This document shows positions 31,991 to 43,815 of a DNA stretch of 64,000 nucleotides, piece by piece. Under the pieces are notes generated by a model that was given only the letters and a program-made list of their open reading frames with translations, had not been told where the DNA came from and searched no databases. The stretch lies in NCBI GenBank assembly GCA_973895155.1, contig OZ316897.1, positions 6,076,001-6,140,000 on the forward strand. The letters are read 5' to 3'. Every line of letters starts with the position of its first letter. Position 1 is the stretch's first letter. The translations under genes and the position numbers were made by a program. Source of the DNA: Marsupella aquatica (Eukaryota; Marchantiophyta).

Positions 31991-33082
31991 AGGCGGCACT
32001 CTCGGGGGCTCATTTTTTGGGTGCTTTTTCCATCTTTATCGACCTTTGTCGACAAATGCTGGTGTCGACGAGCCAAGATCGTTGAGAGGTTGGCAGGAGC
32101 ACATTTCCCCGGTGGTTTAAGGGTTTTTGGAACTCCAATGCTTGCCCTATAGTGAAACTGGCCCGGGCACGACTTAGGGCGTAGAGTGGGACTGCTCTGG
32201 ATTTTGGCTCAGATTGTGTTCGGACCCGGATCGACAGGCCTCCCGCGCTGCTCCCTAACGGAGGTTAGACTGGATGCGGGTGCGTTTCGTCGTCCCGTTT
32301 GGGCCTATCGCTTCCTCCTTTGACTTGGGATGCTGTACCTCGATCTAAGATTATTACTCCTGGGGAATACTCTGGAATCGCGGTGTTGCATGCCATCTCG
32401 GCGTCTGGCGCGTACTCAACCTCAGCTGCACTCTTTTCGTCCCTTGAAGCGAGCATTGGTGAGAACTCTGTAGGCGGTGGATCTCTCTGTATTGGACTGG
32501 GGAGGCGCAAGGATTTGGCGGTTGGGACACCTTGGGCATAAATGTCGGGAGATTGGAACTATCTGGTAGAGGTCACCACGTTCTTCAAGTAGCAAATGCG
32601 GGGATAGAAGCAGAGAGATAAGGACATTGTGGATGAATCTGAACCACTGGGACGTGAGTCGGACGCGGCTGCTTCAACTTTGGACAGCGGACTCTAGACT
32701 GCAGAGTGTCATCTCAAGATTGACGGAGGAAGAGGGAACCCTCATCAATGGATTAAGCGACTACGGTTGGGCAGAGCGACTCATGCTGGAGCAGCGAGTG
32801 AACATTCTTTACTTGTCAAGAGGGCGTGGACTGCCATCGACTCTGCTGGTTGCGGCCGAACGGGGTGCAGCAGTGGGCGGAGGGGTGACCTGCTGCTTGG
32901 TGCGACTTACTGTCACTGAATTTGGCGTTTCAGGCTGATTGAGCGCACGTTCGGCACTGGGTGGATCCATCGGGCTCTCGTGGTGACTAAGTTTGGCTAC
33001 CCTGCGCTGGCATACTGTTGGATCTCGGATTGAGATAGGTACGTGATACTGTTAGGCATTCCTTTGATTGAAATTGAGCACA
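31991..33082. other. LINE-B 5' UTR region
   Basis: GC-rich sequence with no gene-like open frame that I can support. Assigned as UTR by position only. Confidence 0.35.
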
Positions 33083-34630
33083 ATGGATGAATCGATTGAC
33101 TATTACGGAACTTCTGGACCCTTAAATCGTCGACAAAACGGACGTGGCGGTCGAGCTGCGATAAATCGAGAGGCCCGCATTGAGGAGGTTTTACCAGACT
33201 CGTTAGAAATTCAGCCGCTTAGGGGAGTCACTACTAGACATGGTGGACCCGGCCTTACCTCTGCTAGGAGTCATTGCCTTGCTGGGGGGGATGATGCTGC
33301 CACGGCTCGCTTCTCACCGCAGGATGCTCGCTCTGGGAAAGAGATGCCCTCGGCCTTTCCTGCTGGATCGGCCCACCTTAGTGGGATTCCCTCTGCTGCA
33401 GGAACGACACCAGCTCTGGAGGCCCAATGGCCAATGGACACGGATCACACCATGGAGCTCGAGACGGAGGGGAAAGAAGTTCTGTCCGAGGAGGAGGTGT
33501 TGGAAGCCTGCATCAGGATTCTGAAAGAGATTGCCCTCAGCTCCAAGGGGGATCTGGATGAGAAGCTCTTTGCCACTGTGGAATGGAATCTACCGGAGGC
33601 CGCTCGAAATGTGAAGCAACTTTACAATTGCGCCCTGCTATGCTACTTCACTGATAGAACCCCACTCCTCCCGATCTTTCGAGATTGGGTGGAGGAGGTT
33701 ATGATGTGCCACGGGAATTGGCCTGTCTTACATATTAAATTCGTTGGAAAGAATTTCTACATGGTAGTCTTTGAGAATCCCGACCATAGGGACATGGCAC
33801 TCAACCTGGCTCCTTGGTTCATGGAGCGCAGATTTGTTTACACCTTTGCCTGGGACCCGTCTTTCGATGTTAAGAGGGAATGCTTCACTAAACTCCCTGT
33901 ATGGATTGAGATCCCCTTTCGTGCGTTGGCACTCGAAGGATGCAGGAGAAAGATAGCTAGCTCACTGGGAACGCTGCTCTATTACATTCAGGGGGATGAA
34001 TTCAGCTCGTTCCCTCACGATCGAGCCTGCATACTATGGGACACTGACAGAGAAGTGCCTGCTAGTGTGCGCATCAAGATCAGGGATGACATAGTGATCT
34101 GGCAAAAGGTGACTTTCCGTAATATCCCATTCCATTGCTTCAAGTGCAACCGCGGGGACACCTGGCCAGGGATTGCAGAACAGACAGTGAGACTGTAGGG
34201 CTGCGTCCACCCGATGCTGTTCACCTGGAGGCAGGAGTGGATCCACCGGAAGAAAGAGACGACGAACGCCATTCCGAACCAGATCATGAGGAAGTTCTCA
34301 GAGCTGAAGCTAATACAGCCGCGCGGGCCGATTTTCGTGCTAAGACAGCCCTCAAAACACTGGCACCGGCACCTTGCACTGTGGAAGGAGATATTGCCCA
34401 AGTTGAGCAGCTCCTGCAGGTCTCGGTGCTTCCTGGGGAGGACCCCCCCTCCTTTCAGATGCTCAATTTGGGGTCTTCGGCGACCTTAATTGGTTCCTCA
34501 GCGGTTGCGATAGTGACTGTGGCTAATGCAGGACGCGGTGTTGCAAATTTGGATGGCAAGAAGATGGATCCTCTTGTTGCAAACCCCCAAGCTGCACTTA
34601 AAAGCGCCCCTTCAGGACCTGGTCCCCTCT
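33083..34630 (+). pseudogene. LINE-B ORF1 (DUF4283-like, CCHC), frameshifted
   Basis: Starts MDESIDYYG. After a disordered N-terminus, residues about 140-340 form the DUF4283-like RNA-binding region typical of plant L1 ORF1 (GNWPVLHIKFVGKNFYMVVF, LNLAPWFMERRFVYTFAWDP, KLPVWIEIPFRAL). A zinc knuckle CFKCN...GHLARDC is split at about 34145 by a shift in the G4 run of CGCGGGGACAC; its second half continues in the frame that runs to 34630. A later segment (34773-35168) may be the Lys-rich C-terminus. Non-functional as it stands. Confidence 0.65.
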
Positions 34631-35230
34631 GAATGCTAATGCGCCCTGCTTTGGTCCACCTTGCCTTATCACTGTTTCGGGGACTCCTTCCGAACGGCGG
34701 ATCTGCAGGGCCCCCTCTTCTAGGGGGGGAGACGATGCTACCTTCTCTTACCACGAGGATTCTAATGCAGAGATGTCTGAATATGAGGCCTATATCGCCC
34801 ATAGTAAACAGAAGGCTAAAGCCCGTAAATTAGAGCTCCGCACGCCTCCCACTAAGAAGACTGATAAATCTGAAGGTCATGCCAAGAAACAACGATCACT
34901 CACATTCTCACGAGGTTTCCTGTCTGACGCAGGGGGTGGGGAGCGACCTCCTCGGGACCTTAGTGATTCCCGCAGCGACCGCGGGCATCTACTATTGCTG
35001 GAATATCAAGTTACTAGCGGAATGGCAAGAGCGGCTCCACTAGCTCCCCTCCTGTTACGTAATGCGGGACCTGACTCCTCTATGGGTGTCTCCCCAACCC
35101 GGTCTGTGAGCGGATCCATTGGTGGCGGGACTTTTGGGCTGTCCCCGGGTGGACGCAACCGGATATGAGGTAATTTCTGAGCAGAGCAGGGTTTTTCTAT
35201 GGACTAAACTCATCGGTTCATAGGAGGAGG

Positions 35231-36857
35231 ATGGATGAAATGTTCCGAATTTCATCTTGGAACGTTTGTGGTCTTTGCGAACCCAACAGGAAGCACGTTG
35301 TCAAGAATTGGGTCAAATCATTGAAGCAGCCCTTGAGCATTCTTGCACTCCAGGAGGTGAAGGCTGACCAGTTCAGACTGGATTTGGCCATGCGAGCTAT
35401 TCTCCCTGATTTTCAACATTTCTCCTCTGCACCCGATGTGGGACGTGGTGGAACTGCACTGCTAATTCACCCGTCCTTGAAGGTGGTCGCATCTGGACTG
35501 CTAGATATGGGCAGAGCGGTATGGGCAGTAGTGGAAGAGGAATCTGGGAGATTTGGGGTTGCTAGCATTTATGCCCCTAACTCCTCTAGACTAAGAGCAT
35601 TGCTATGGAATGACCTGAAGGTAGTACTGCCACAAGAGAATTGGATCCTATGCGGTGACTTCAACATGACAGAACGGAGAGAGGATTCCACCGGCAATTC
35701 TCCCCTAATCAAAGGTAGGGAAGGCGAGTTCTGGCTGTTCCTTAAAATGAGGTTTGATTTGACTGATGCTTGGGAGATACGTGGTGGGGCTACTGGCCCC
35801 CGTTTTACTTGGAGGCGAATGCGGAATGGGGACCTGATGCAGTCAAGGCTGGATCGATTCTACTTAAGTGAGCAGGGATAGTGGACAGGCGAAATTATGG
35901 AGCTCCTACACGATGGAGGGTCGGCTCTGTCTGACCATGATCCGGTGATACTGACTTTGCGACTCACAGGGACGGTGCTGGCAGGAGAGAGGGGGAAATT
36001 CAGGTTCTTTAGGGCCAATCCGGCTCTTTTGCGAAGGGAGGAGGACTTGCTACTCTTGGAGGGTGCCTGGAAGGCTGGCATTGTGAGCGAGGACCCCCAT
36101 TTGCGCTTTGCCCTAGCCAGTGGAAGGCTACGGAGGAGGTACATTCAGCTACAAGCTAAACCTCGAACGGGTGAGGAAGAGCTAGCTTTCCTAAGGGCCA
36201 AATTGCGTTCCCTGAAACTATCAATCTTGGACTTTCATTCGGAGGATGCAATTCTGGAATACATGGATGCTGAAGACTCACTGCATGCATCGGAAATTGA
36301 GGAAGCTCTAAGAGGCCGAAGATTGGCCCGAGTGAAATGGCTGGGTGAAGGAGACGAATCCACCAAGTTCTTTTTTGCCACTGTGAAAGCAAAACGCTCG
36401 AGAGAGGCAATGTCCTCTCTGGTCAAAGATGATGGTAGCGTGATTACTGATCCTCGTTGCATTCTGGAGGAAGTGGAACGTTTCTGTAAGGATCTTTACT
36501 CGCCTCCTGATCCTTCACAGGCTGAGGTGTCTAAGCAAACGAGAGAACGAACGAGACTTTTGGGTCACACACGATTTGCCATTTCAGCTGCTGAGATATC
36601 ACAAATGGAAGCACTGCCATCCGCACAGAAGGTGAAAGATGTTCTATGGATGCTACCCTGCGACAAATCCCCTGGTCCGGATGGATTGACAGCGGAGGTA
36701 TACAGAGCCTGTTGGGAATTCACTGGTAAGGACCTAATTGAAATGATCCAAGCATTTTGGCTCACTGGGGTGCTTGCTGCAGAGATTGGTGACGGCATCA
36801 TCAAATTCATCCCTAAGAAATCTGATAAGCGATTTCTTAAGGACTGGCGGCCACTTA
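35231..36857 (+). pseudogene. LINE-B ORF2: endonuclease and truncated RT
   Basis: Begins MDEMFRISSWNVCGL. APE-type endonuclease motifs: SSWNVCGL, LALQEVKA, IYAPNSS, CGDFNMTERRED and, after an in-frame TAG (35879-35881), LSDHDPVIL. The linker is followed by the RT entry motif LPCDKSPGPDGLTAEVY and KDWRPLTM, where the reading is cut by LINE-A at 36858. The catalytic YADD region is absent. Confidence 0.75.
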
Positions 36858-38547
36858 CAATGGTAATGGTAATGTATTATAAGCTCCGGGACCATGAAAG
36901 TCAAAGGAGCTGCCACAAAAAGTAAAGTACAATGCAATCAAAGAAAAGAGCAACCAAAAGAGATTGCTCAGAAGAGGATAACTATGTCCTCAAAGAAACT
37001 ATGGACCTAGAGAGCCCTGAAAGATTTTCCAAACCTATTCTCCTTTCCCTATCCACCGCAAAGATATATCTTCTAAGTTGCTGAGGGGGCAGACCAAACA
37101 ATGCATACAAATCTTTCACCAAGATTTGAGATGCCATCCTAACCCCTCATAAAACTTGCAAGCAATGAATACATGATATTCATTCTCTATATTAGAACTA
37201 TCACATAGTTGACAAATTCTCTTTTTCCTGTCAATATCCTTCCATCTCCCTTGTTCTATTTCAAGGTGGTGTGAGCTTAGTCTATACTGAGCAATAAGTT
37301 GTCTAAGTTGTACTGAGATAGTGCTAGATAAATATTTTTGTTTTCGATATTTCTTCATGGGGTTCACATCTCTCATGTAGTATTGTTGTCGTGGGCTAGG
37401 TTCATGCCAAAGTTTGTGCAAAGCCTTTTGCTCAAGTTTTGCTCTTAGCTTGGTTGGGTGTGTTGGCCATTCATGTTCAGGAAAATCCCAAGCATGGGCC
37501 CACGTGCACACATTTGCATACCACCCTTTAGCTGAAAATGAACACAAGGCATGAAAAGTAAATCTGTTTTCCTCCAACTCTCTTACACGCATGATGTATT
37601 TGAGTGTGTGGAAGAATGCCTCCACCTCCAAAGGAAACAAGCCTGTCTCTGCAAGTGTAAGTGCATATGGGGTTTGTGACTTGATCCCAAGCTCCATCTC
37701 AAGAAATAGCTTTTGCAGCCCCTCAATCTGTTGCCACCCAGATTTAGACACATCTGCTCCCCAAATTGATGCTCCATAAAGAATGACTGGTTTCACCAAA
37801 GCTCCAAAGAGATGTTTCCTTAACCTCCAAGTGTGTAGACCAGCTCTTTTGCATTTATTCATGAACGCATAAAATGCTCTGTACCCATTGGCAACCCTAG
37901 ATTTTACACATGAAGCCCAACTCAAGTTTTGAGAGAACTCCACCCCAAGGTATTTGTAGGTCCTCACAAATTTCACCAGATTCCCTTGGAAGTAGAGCTC
38001 TGGATTTTGTCGTGTGCCAATGCCCAAACACTTGGTCTTCTTGAGGTTGACTACCATCCCTGTTGCTTGACAAAACTCCTCCAAGGCATTGAGATGTCTT
38101 TGCAAAGCTTCTTGAGCATGAGCAAGTAGGACCACATCATCTGCAAATATAAGAAGTTGGAGGACAAACCTACCCAATTGAGTGCCAACTCCACCATGCT
38201 CCTCCAAAATGTTGTGTAACTGATCAATGAAGATGCCAAAGAGAGTTGGTGAGAGAGGACAACCTTGGATCACCCCAAGAGTGCTCCAGATTTCTTCAGA
38301 GGTTTCCTTTGAAAGTTTGATGCGCACGTCTTGGTACAATTTAGAAACAGCCAACCTGAGCTCTTCAGGCACTTCCAACTCCACCATCCTATCCCAAAGC
38401 TTGGATCGGGAAACTTTGTCAAAGGCCTTGGAGAAGTCCACAAACAAGCAAAATAATGGTTTATGTGGAGATTTGGCCTTTTCACACAACACCCTCAAGC
38501 AGAGAATGTGATCCATAGTGCTGAATTCTCTCCTAAAACCTGCTTGT
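36858..38547 (-). mobile_element. LINE-A copy 3, 5'-truncated
   Basis: Minus-strand copy with hexamer tail at 36858-36872, 3' UTR and ORF2 from the RT (QAGFRREFSTMDHIL) to the zinc-binding C-terminus. The similarity stops at about 38547. The RT frame is open through DFSKAFDKV and FADDVVLLAHA. One base is missing near 37145 (AACCCCTCAT against AACCCCCTCAT), changing the extreme C-terminus. Confidence 0.85.
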
Positions 38548-40205
38548 GTCCTCAATTCTCTCATGGTTGTGTCCTCAATGTTGGTGAAGCCAATTAGTTA
38601 TCACTTGTGTTTGTGTGGAAGATATGGATTGCAGGTACATAGGTGATCGATGGGGCTCACTTGCACCCTGTCAGGAGATCTTAGCACCTAAAAAGGTGTA
38701 TATCAACCTTGTAGAACTCATGGCTAGCTAGAGTTAGGGGACCTTACTCCCAACTAGGGGGGCGATTGTGGGTTTTGGACATGTGTGGACATGGGTTCCA
38801 TTTGGACTCCATTCTCTTAGGTTCGTGATGTTAGATTGTGACTATGCTTGGGTGTCTGTGACAAGCGATGTATGTTGTGTAGCGATGTGTATGCACACGA
38901 CACTTCTCACCTGGCCGATCAGTAGCAGTCCTCCTCTTGAATCCAACAAAAAGGGCTAAAACAAGTGCTGGCAAAATCCTTCCTCTTATTTGGCCCCTTA
39001 ATGAAAAGTAGGAATCTTAGGATAGGACAAGCTTTGGCTGTGACAATTGAGGTGACAAGTAGGAAAAGCATGGGTCCCAGTATTGTAGCTTAGGCTTAGC
39101 GATAGGTTGCTATTAATTTGCTGTTGGACATTTTGTTGTTGGCTGTAGGTTTGATTAGTACTTGGTGGCACATCCCATTGGTAGAGGCAGGGGGGACTCT
39201 AGGTGTATTTTGAGGTTACATGGTGCATGGGAAGTCCTGACCTTGGTCAGATAGAGAGCCCTAAGGGAATTTTGGCCATGAATGAGTTTGCAAGGCACGT
39301 GCAAGGCCAGGCCTTGTTGCGATCTGGAATAAATTGTAGTTAGGCTTGCTATGCTTTGAAGTTGGGTCAACTTAGTATGCAAGAACTCAACATTCAAAAG
39401 TAAAGTCCTTCCCAACTCATTTATTTGTGTAAACATGAGACTGAATGCACTAGGCTGCAAAGGGGCCAGTGAGAGTTGTACAATGAAGTGGAGACTAATG
39501 GTTGTATTGTTGAGATTAGTCGTGTATTGTAATTGGGTTGGTAAAGTCGGGGATGCTTGGCCAAGAAGGGACTCTTGAGTGTTGTTGGGTGCACACTTAG
39601 GGTGGTATCTGCAAGCCTGAGTGACGACTGGGGCCATTCGAGAATTACGTGGGGTTGTGTTATTTGGGGAGCGGCCAATTATTGTCAAACCTCCACATGT
39701 TCTATTCAACATCTCCGCCATCACTTCAAGCATGTAACCTTTGTCCAGGAGTTGGCTGATGCAATCAGCGAGAAGATCCCCCCGAAGATCCTCTATGTCA
39801 TCATTGGACACAAGAGTCATTTACCCACTATTGGAATTGAGGGGATCTATGCTCACGAACAGCAATCCCCCCTTGAAGCAGAGGATACAAAATTGTGAAC
39901 CGATGGAAAATTGAAGTGCAACTATGCATTCTATTCAATGGTAAGAGAGCACATACGTGCCTTCGACCTTCGCATAATTACCCTAGTTGCTGCCCAGCTC
40001 CAGGGTTGTGGCAATGTTGGAATCCACTAGAAATTGTGTTGCAGTGTGCCATTGATATGGCAGAGCAAATTCAGCCAGAATTGTGGACAAGTTGAAGCAA
40101 AGACAAGAGCTTTCAATGACAAGATGCCAAGTCCAGATCGCAAAGGAGCGCAACCTTATGAAGCAAGATGTTCAAAATTATGGCGACTCGAGGTCAACAA
40201 ACTTA
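38548..40205. other. unassigned spacer
   Basis: No gene or known element identified. A minus-strand open frame at 39820-39155 has no recognisable domain and an unlikely composition. Confidence 0.3.
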
Positions 40206-40578
40206 TGTCCAAAGATTTTCCATTGCGGAGTGGACCTCCAAGAAGAGAGGGGGCAAATGCACGACAAGCGACCACGTCCTTGCTGGAGGTGGGACGCATG
40301 TCTACTTCAAATGGCATGCACAAAAGTGGCATAACCAACGGGGCTGCCCTCAATCCCATAGAGGCTTTTGCGCACCCTAAAAAAGCAGAGGAGGTGGGCT
40401 GTATTTAGTGTATAGCACAGGCCAATGGTGTAACAGTTCAAGATGCTGCTCCAAGGGATACGGAAATTTCATTTCCAGTGCCATAAACAGAGCAGCTTCA
40501 TCAATCTACATTTTAATTACGAAAGATATCCAAAAACCATGTGTTTTTTGCACGGGAAAAATTGTAGAAACCGGCACG
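40206..40578. repeat. segment duplicated at 58682-59043
   Basis: About 360 bp (from CCATTGCGGAGTGGACC to GTAGAAACCGGC) that looks base-for-base the same in the later copy. It is of unknown nature and shows no coding signature. Confidence 0.8.
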
Positions 40579-40835
40579 TTTGTATTAAAAAATTGTGAGT
40601 AAAGAGATTTTCCGTCTGTGAAAAGCATCGAGAAAAGTCTCTCACCACTGCCAAATTCGACGCTTCACTATGAATTCCTGTGTCCCAAAGAATAAACTCT
40701 TCTAGTTACAATATGAGCCGCACGCTATATAGGAAAGCGAATTAAAACAGAATGCCTGGGAAGCTGCAACCATGGCAGTCCTTTACAACAACTGGACAAT
40801 TTTGAACCCTCAACCTTCTACCTGATCACTCAAAG

Positions 40836-41450
40836 TCATTTGTTGGACACGAAAGTTTCAAAGCAATGCAAACCATCGAACTGCGGCGCAATGGCCAGAC
40901 CACGAATTTTGGGCACCGACTTCTCCGTTGCCATCGGCTCTGTGACCGATCTGGGATATTTCCCAGTCGATACAATTGTCTCAAAGCACTCCAGACCATC
41001 GAACTGCGGCGCAACAGACAAATTCCAGCTTTCTGTGTCTACGACTTTCACCGATTTTCTGGCATGTTTGCCAATCCTTACAATTGTCTCGAAGCACTCC
41101 AGACCATCGAACTGCGGTGTGCACGCCAGAACTATTCTTCCATCTTCTGAGGCATTCGGCTTGAAGCCGTCACGCCTAGCGGCTTCAGACAATTCTTTCT
41201 CGGCAGCTAGAGCTTTCTGCGGGAAACAATTACCGAAATCTTAGAAGTTTAAAAAAAATTGCAGATAATTTGACACTTCACAAGTAGAAAACCACAAATT
41301 CGACTGCGAGGATAGATGCGAGAGACCCTGCTTAACAAAATCCCGTCATCCCACCTTCCCGGCAAAATCGACTCCACTTGACAAAAATCCGGTTAAGACG
41401 GCAAAGGCACAACCGCTGCTAACACTCTTCAATCCTTGAAACGCAGCCAT
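40836..41450 (-). CDS. small host protein with three PQFDGL-CFET repeats (two exons)
   Basis: Exon 1 41450-41355 (MAAFQGLKSVSSGCAFAVL...) and exon 2 41216-40836 join in phase 0 across a 138-bp GT-AG intron, giving 158 residues. The N-terminus (~32 residues) is hydrophobic and Ser-rich, possibly a transit peptide or membrane anchor. The rest contains three copies, spaced about 35-45 residues, of a motif (A/T)PQFDGL(E/H)CFET(I/F)V, each followed by a variable basic stretch. I recall a similar PRFDGLRFIET-type motif in small uncharacterised land-plant proteins, but cannot name a family. No transposon signature, intact frame and good splice sites suggest a real host gene. Repeat expansion to three is unusual. 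Confidence 0.6.
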
Positions 41451-41956
41451 CTTCCGTTACCGGATCGAGCTTCAACAGAGCGCTGAACTTAACCCACGTT
41501 ACGAGAATTCAATGTGATCGATCGACAGTTACTCGCACTCGTTCAAGTTCCGTCCGATACGAATTCCAGAACTGAGCTTTCACTCGAGAAATCCGCGCTT
41601 GTGTCTCCACCCATACAAGACGGAAATGTATCGAACGAACGCTTCAATTGCGTGAACCGCTAGCAGACGAGAATTCACAGAAGCTGCTGCTGAGCGACGA
41701 AATACCATAAGAAGAAAGAGTGAGAGAAGCAAGTTAAACAGATAAGAGTACGCGAGCAAGAATCAACATATGAATCGAACGTATTGGTACAAATGAAGTA
41801 GTGTAACCAGTCATGTGCTACAGTTGCGGTCACGACGGGGCAGGTCTCTAAAATGCCACTGGAGGGGATCAACTTACTCTAGCTCGTAAACCATGATCAC
41901 TGACGACCTAGTTCATGGTACAGAACTACAGATCCAAGTCACGGCACTTGGCACTC
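41451..41956. other. upstream region of the host gene
   Basis: No gene seen. Likely promoter and 5' UTR of the minus-strand gene ending at 40836. No clear TATA box could be chosen. Confidence 0.35.
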
Positions 41957-42119
41957 TAGTAGGGCGTCTCAAAATTAACTTTTTTGGCCCGATTTGCCTG
42001 ACCGCGGTTCAGTCCGACGGCCCGCGGCCCTTTCTGGTCGGTCAGCTGTTTTAGAGTCTGCACCTACTGCCGGGACCGGGACAGACCAGCGACCGGGACA
42101 GGCCAGCCTGAGGTTACCG

Positions 42120-42670
42120 GACGTGACTGTGGTTTGCAGCATCGCTGCAGCTTGAGAGTTGTGCGAAGCTTGTCGTCCAAGCTGCCTAATGCTCTGAATG
42201 TTGTCGATGCCCGATGCTGCTGTGAGCCTCGTGAAGGTTGTCGATGCTGCTCAAGCTGCATAGTGCTCTGAATGTCAAGGCTGCCCGACGCTGTTGTGAG
42301 CTTCGTGAATGCTGGTTGCGCCTTTGAAGGTCGTCAATGCTGCTCTGATTGGCATTGAAGCTCGCTCTGAACGTCAAGGCTGCGTGAAGGTCGTCGATGC
42401 TAGCTGCTCAACCTGCATAGTGCTCTGAAGGTCGTCGATGCTGCTCAAGCTGCATAGTGCTCTGAACAATAAGGCTGCCCGATGCTACTGTGACCCTCGT
42501 GAATCAAAAATTGCGCTTTGAAGGTCCCTGATGCTCCTCTGAAACGCTCTGAAGCTCGCTCTGAACGTCAAGGCTGCGTGAAGGTTGAGGCTGCGTCGGC
42601 AGGTGATTGCTGCATCCTGCATCCTGTTCGTGAAGGTCCATGTTGCATCGTGCGGTGAAGGTTTCTTTAG
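42120..42670. repeat. degenerate subterminal minisatellite of the Harbinger element
   Basis: Repeated phrases such as GCTGCATAGTGCTCTGAA, GTCAAGGCTGC and GTGAAGGTCGTCGATGCT recur in changing order. They are not simple tandem copies. Confidence 0.6.
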
Positions 42671-42945
42671 CAACGACATTTAGGTTCCTGTGAAGCGAGA
42701 GGCTTCAGTGCTTTGGTGAAGCGCGAGTTGCAAGCTAGCTTCGACAACGACATTGTGGTGTGCAGTTCTTCTTGCCATTTTTTACCCAAGTTCTCCCTTG
42801 TTCTACAGTTGCTTCTACTGTGCATTGTGTCGCGCATGCTGTTTGATTCTCCACATACTTGAATGCTCTACTCTGTTCTGCTTAGTGTATTCAAATGTCT
42901 GTCATGCTCTGCTCAATGTCCACTCTCCTTTTGTTCCTCCAGGCA

Positions 42946-43578
42946 ATGGCTGAATGGACTTCACTCACAGACATCGAGGAGAACAGGGTTTCAGGGAAAG
43001 TTGAATATTTTAGAGCTAATGTTTGGGTTGGGAACTATGTTGCCCGAAATCCCTACCCTAGGAAATTCACTTATTTATCCTGCCCGTATCTAGATACTGC
43101 TACTGGTGTTCCTTGTGGAAAATCCTTGGAATTTGGACCCCGATGTGGCCATAACCTGCCAGGAGTCCATAAATTCAGGTTCCAATTGATTTTGTTTGAT
43201 GCCGTCCATGCTGCTTGCAAGCCATTGCGAGCTCAAATATGGGATAGTGCATCGATTCTACTCAATTCCTCTGCACTCGACTTTTCAAAGATGTCTGAAC
43301 ACATTCAGATGGGGACAATCCAAGCAATTGTGCAAAAATGCCCCAGATTGCATGTTACCATATCCGTGAAGGATCTGGAGTTGCACATCCAGAGAGTTTC
43401 GCTCCTTGATGATATCTGTCAGAGTCCTGTGCAGTACAGGCACAAGACACCAGCAAGTCCTACTCAGGTCACTCCTGCCAAGGCAGAGACTTCTCGCACC
43501 CCACAGAAACCTAAAAGTGCAAAGAAGATCTTGGCTGATCTTATTGTGGCCTTGCAGGGCACAGACTTAGAGGATTAA
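42946..43578 (+). CDS. RPA1-like OB-fold protein carried by Harbinger
   Basis: 210 residues from MAEWTSLTDIEENRV; the ATG follows an acceptor-like CTCCAG, so a 5' UTR intron is possible. The core resembles the C-terminal DNA-binding domain of replication protein A large subunits: Cys/His zinc-ribbon ligands (LSCPYLD...GVPCGKSLEFGPRCGHN) inserted in an OB fold, then FRFQLILFDAVH, QIWDSASILLNSSALDF. The C-terminus is Lys/Pro-rich (KPKSAKKILADLI). It lies 5' of and co-oriented with the transposase. A single-strand-binding helper for transposition or repair is inference; the family call is by pattern only. Confidence 0.5.
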   Translation: MAEWTSLTDIEENRVSGKVEYFRANVWVGNYVARNPYPRKFTYLSCPYLDTATGVPCGKSLEFGPRCGHNLPGVHKFRFQLILFDAVHAACKPLRAQIWDSASILLNSSALDFSKMSEHIQMGTIQAIVQKCPRLHVTISVKDLELHIQRVSLLDDICQSPVQYRHKTPASPTQVTPAKAETSRTPQKPKSAKKILADLIVALQGTDLED

Positions 43579-43815
43579 ATGTACTAGTATCATATCTATG
43601 TAGTATGTAGTTACATAGTATGTAATGTTTGAGGCCTTTGAATGAAATTGAAATTTTCCAACATTTCTTTGCTGCTTTGTTGTGAATGTGGGTCATGTGC
43701 ATTTTTGAGCTTTAATTACCTTCCGAATTTAGATGGTTGCTAGCATGAATGTGTTGTGTTGTAAAGTATGTCCTCTATGACATACAACTGTCTTGTCTCC
43801 AGGATTGTCAGCACC

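Larger units (their letters stand above)
31991..36857 (+). mobile_element. LINE-B (plant L1 type), 5' part in inverted orientation
   Basis: Plus-strand LINE with a GC-richer 5' UTR (about 31991-33082), ORF1 with DUF4283-like and zinc-knuckle domains, and ORF2 with endonuclease and the start of the RT. It stops in the RT at LKDWRPLTM, where a LINE-A copy begins. Together with the opposite-strand 3' end at 31515-31990, the layout is that of a twin-primed, 5'-inverted L1 insertion. Confidence 0.65.

Noticed and set aside
39155-39820. 221-codon minus-strand open frame
   Set aside because: No domain, odd composition and no splice or homology support in the window.
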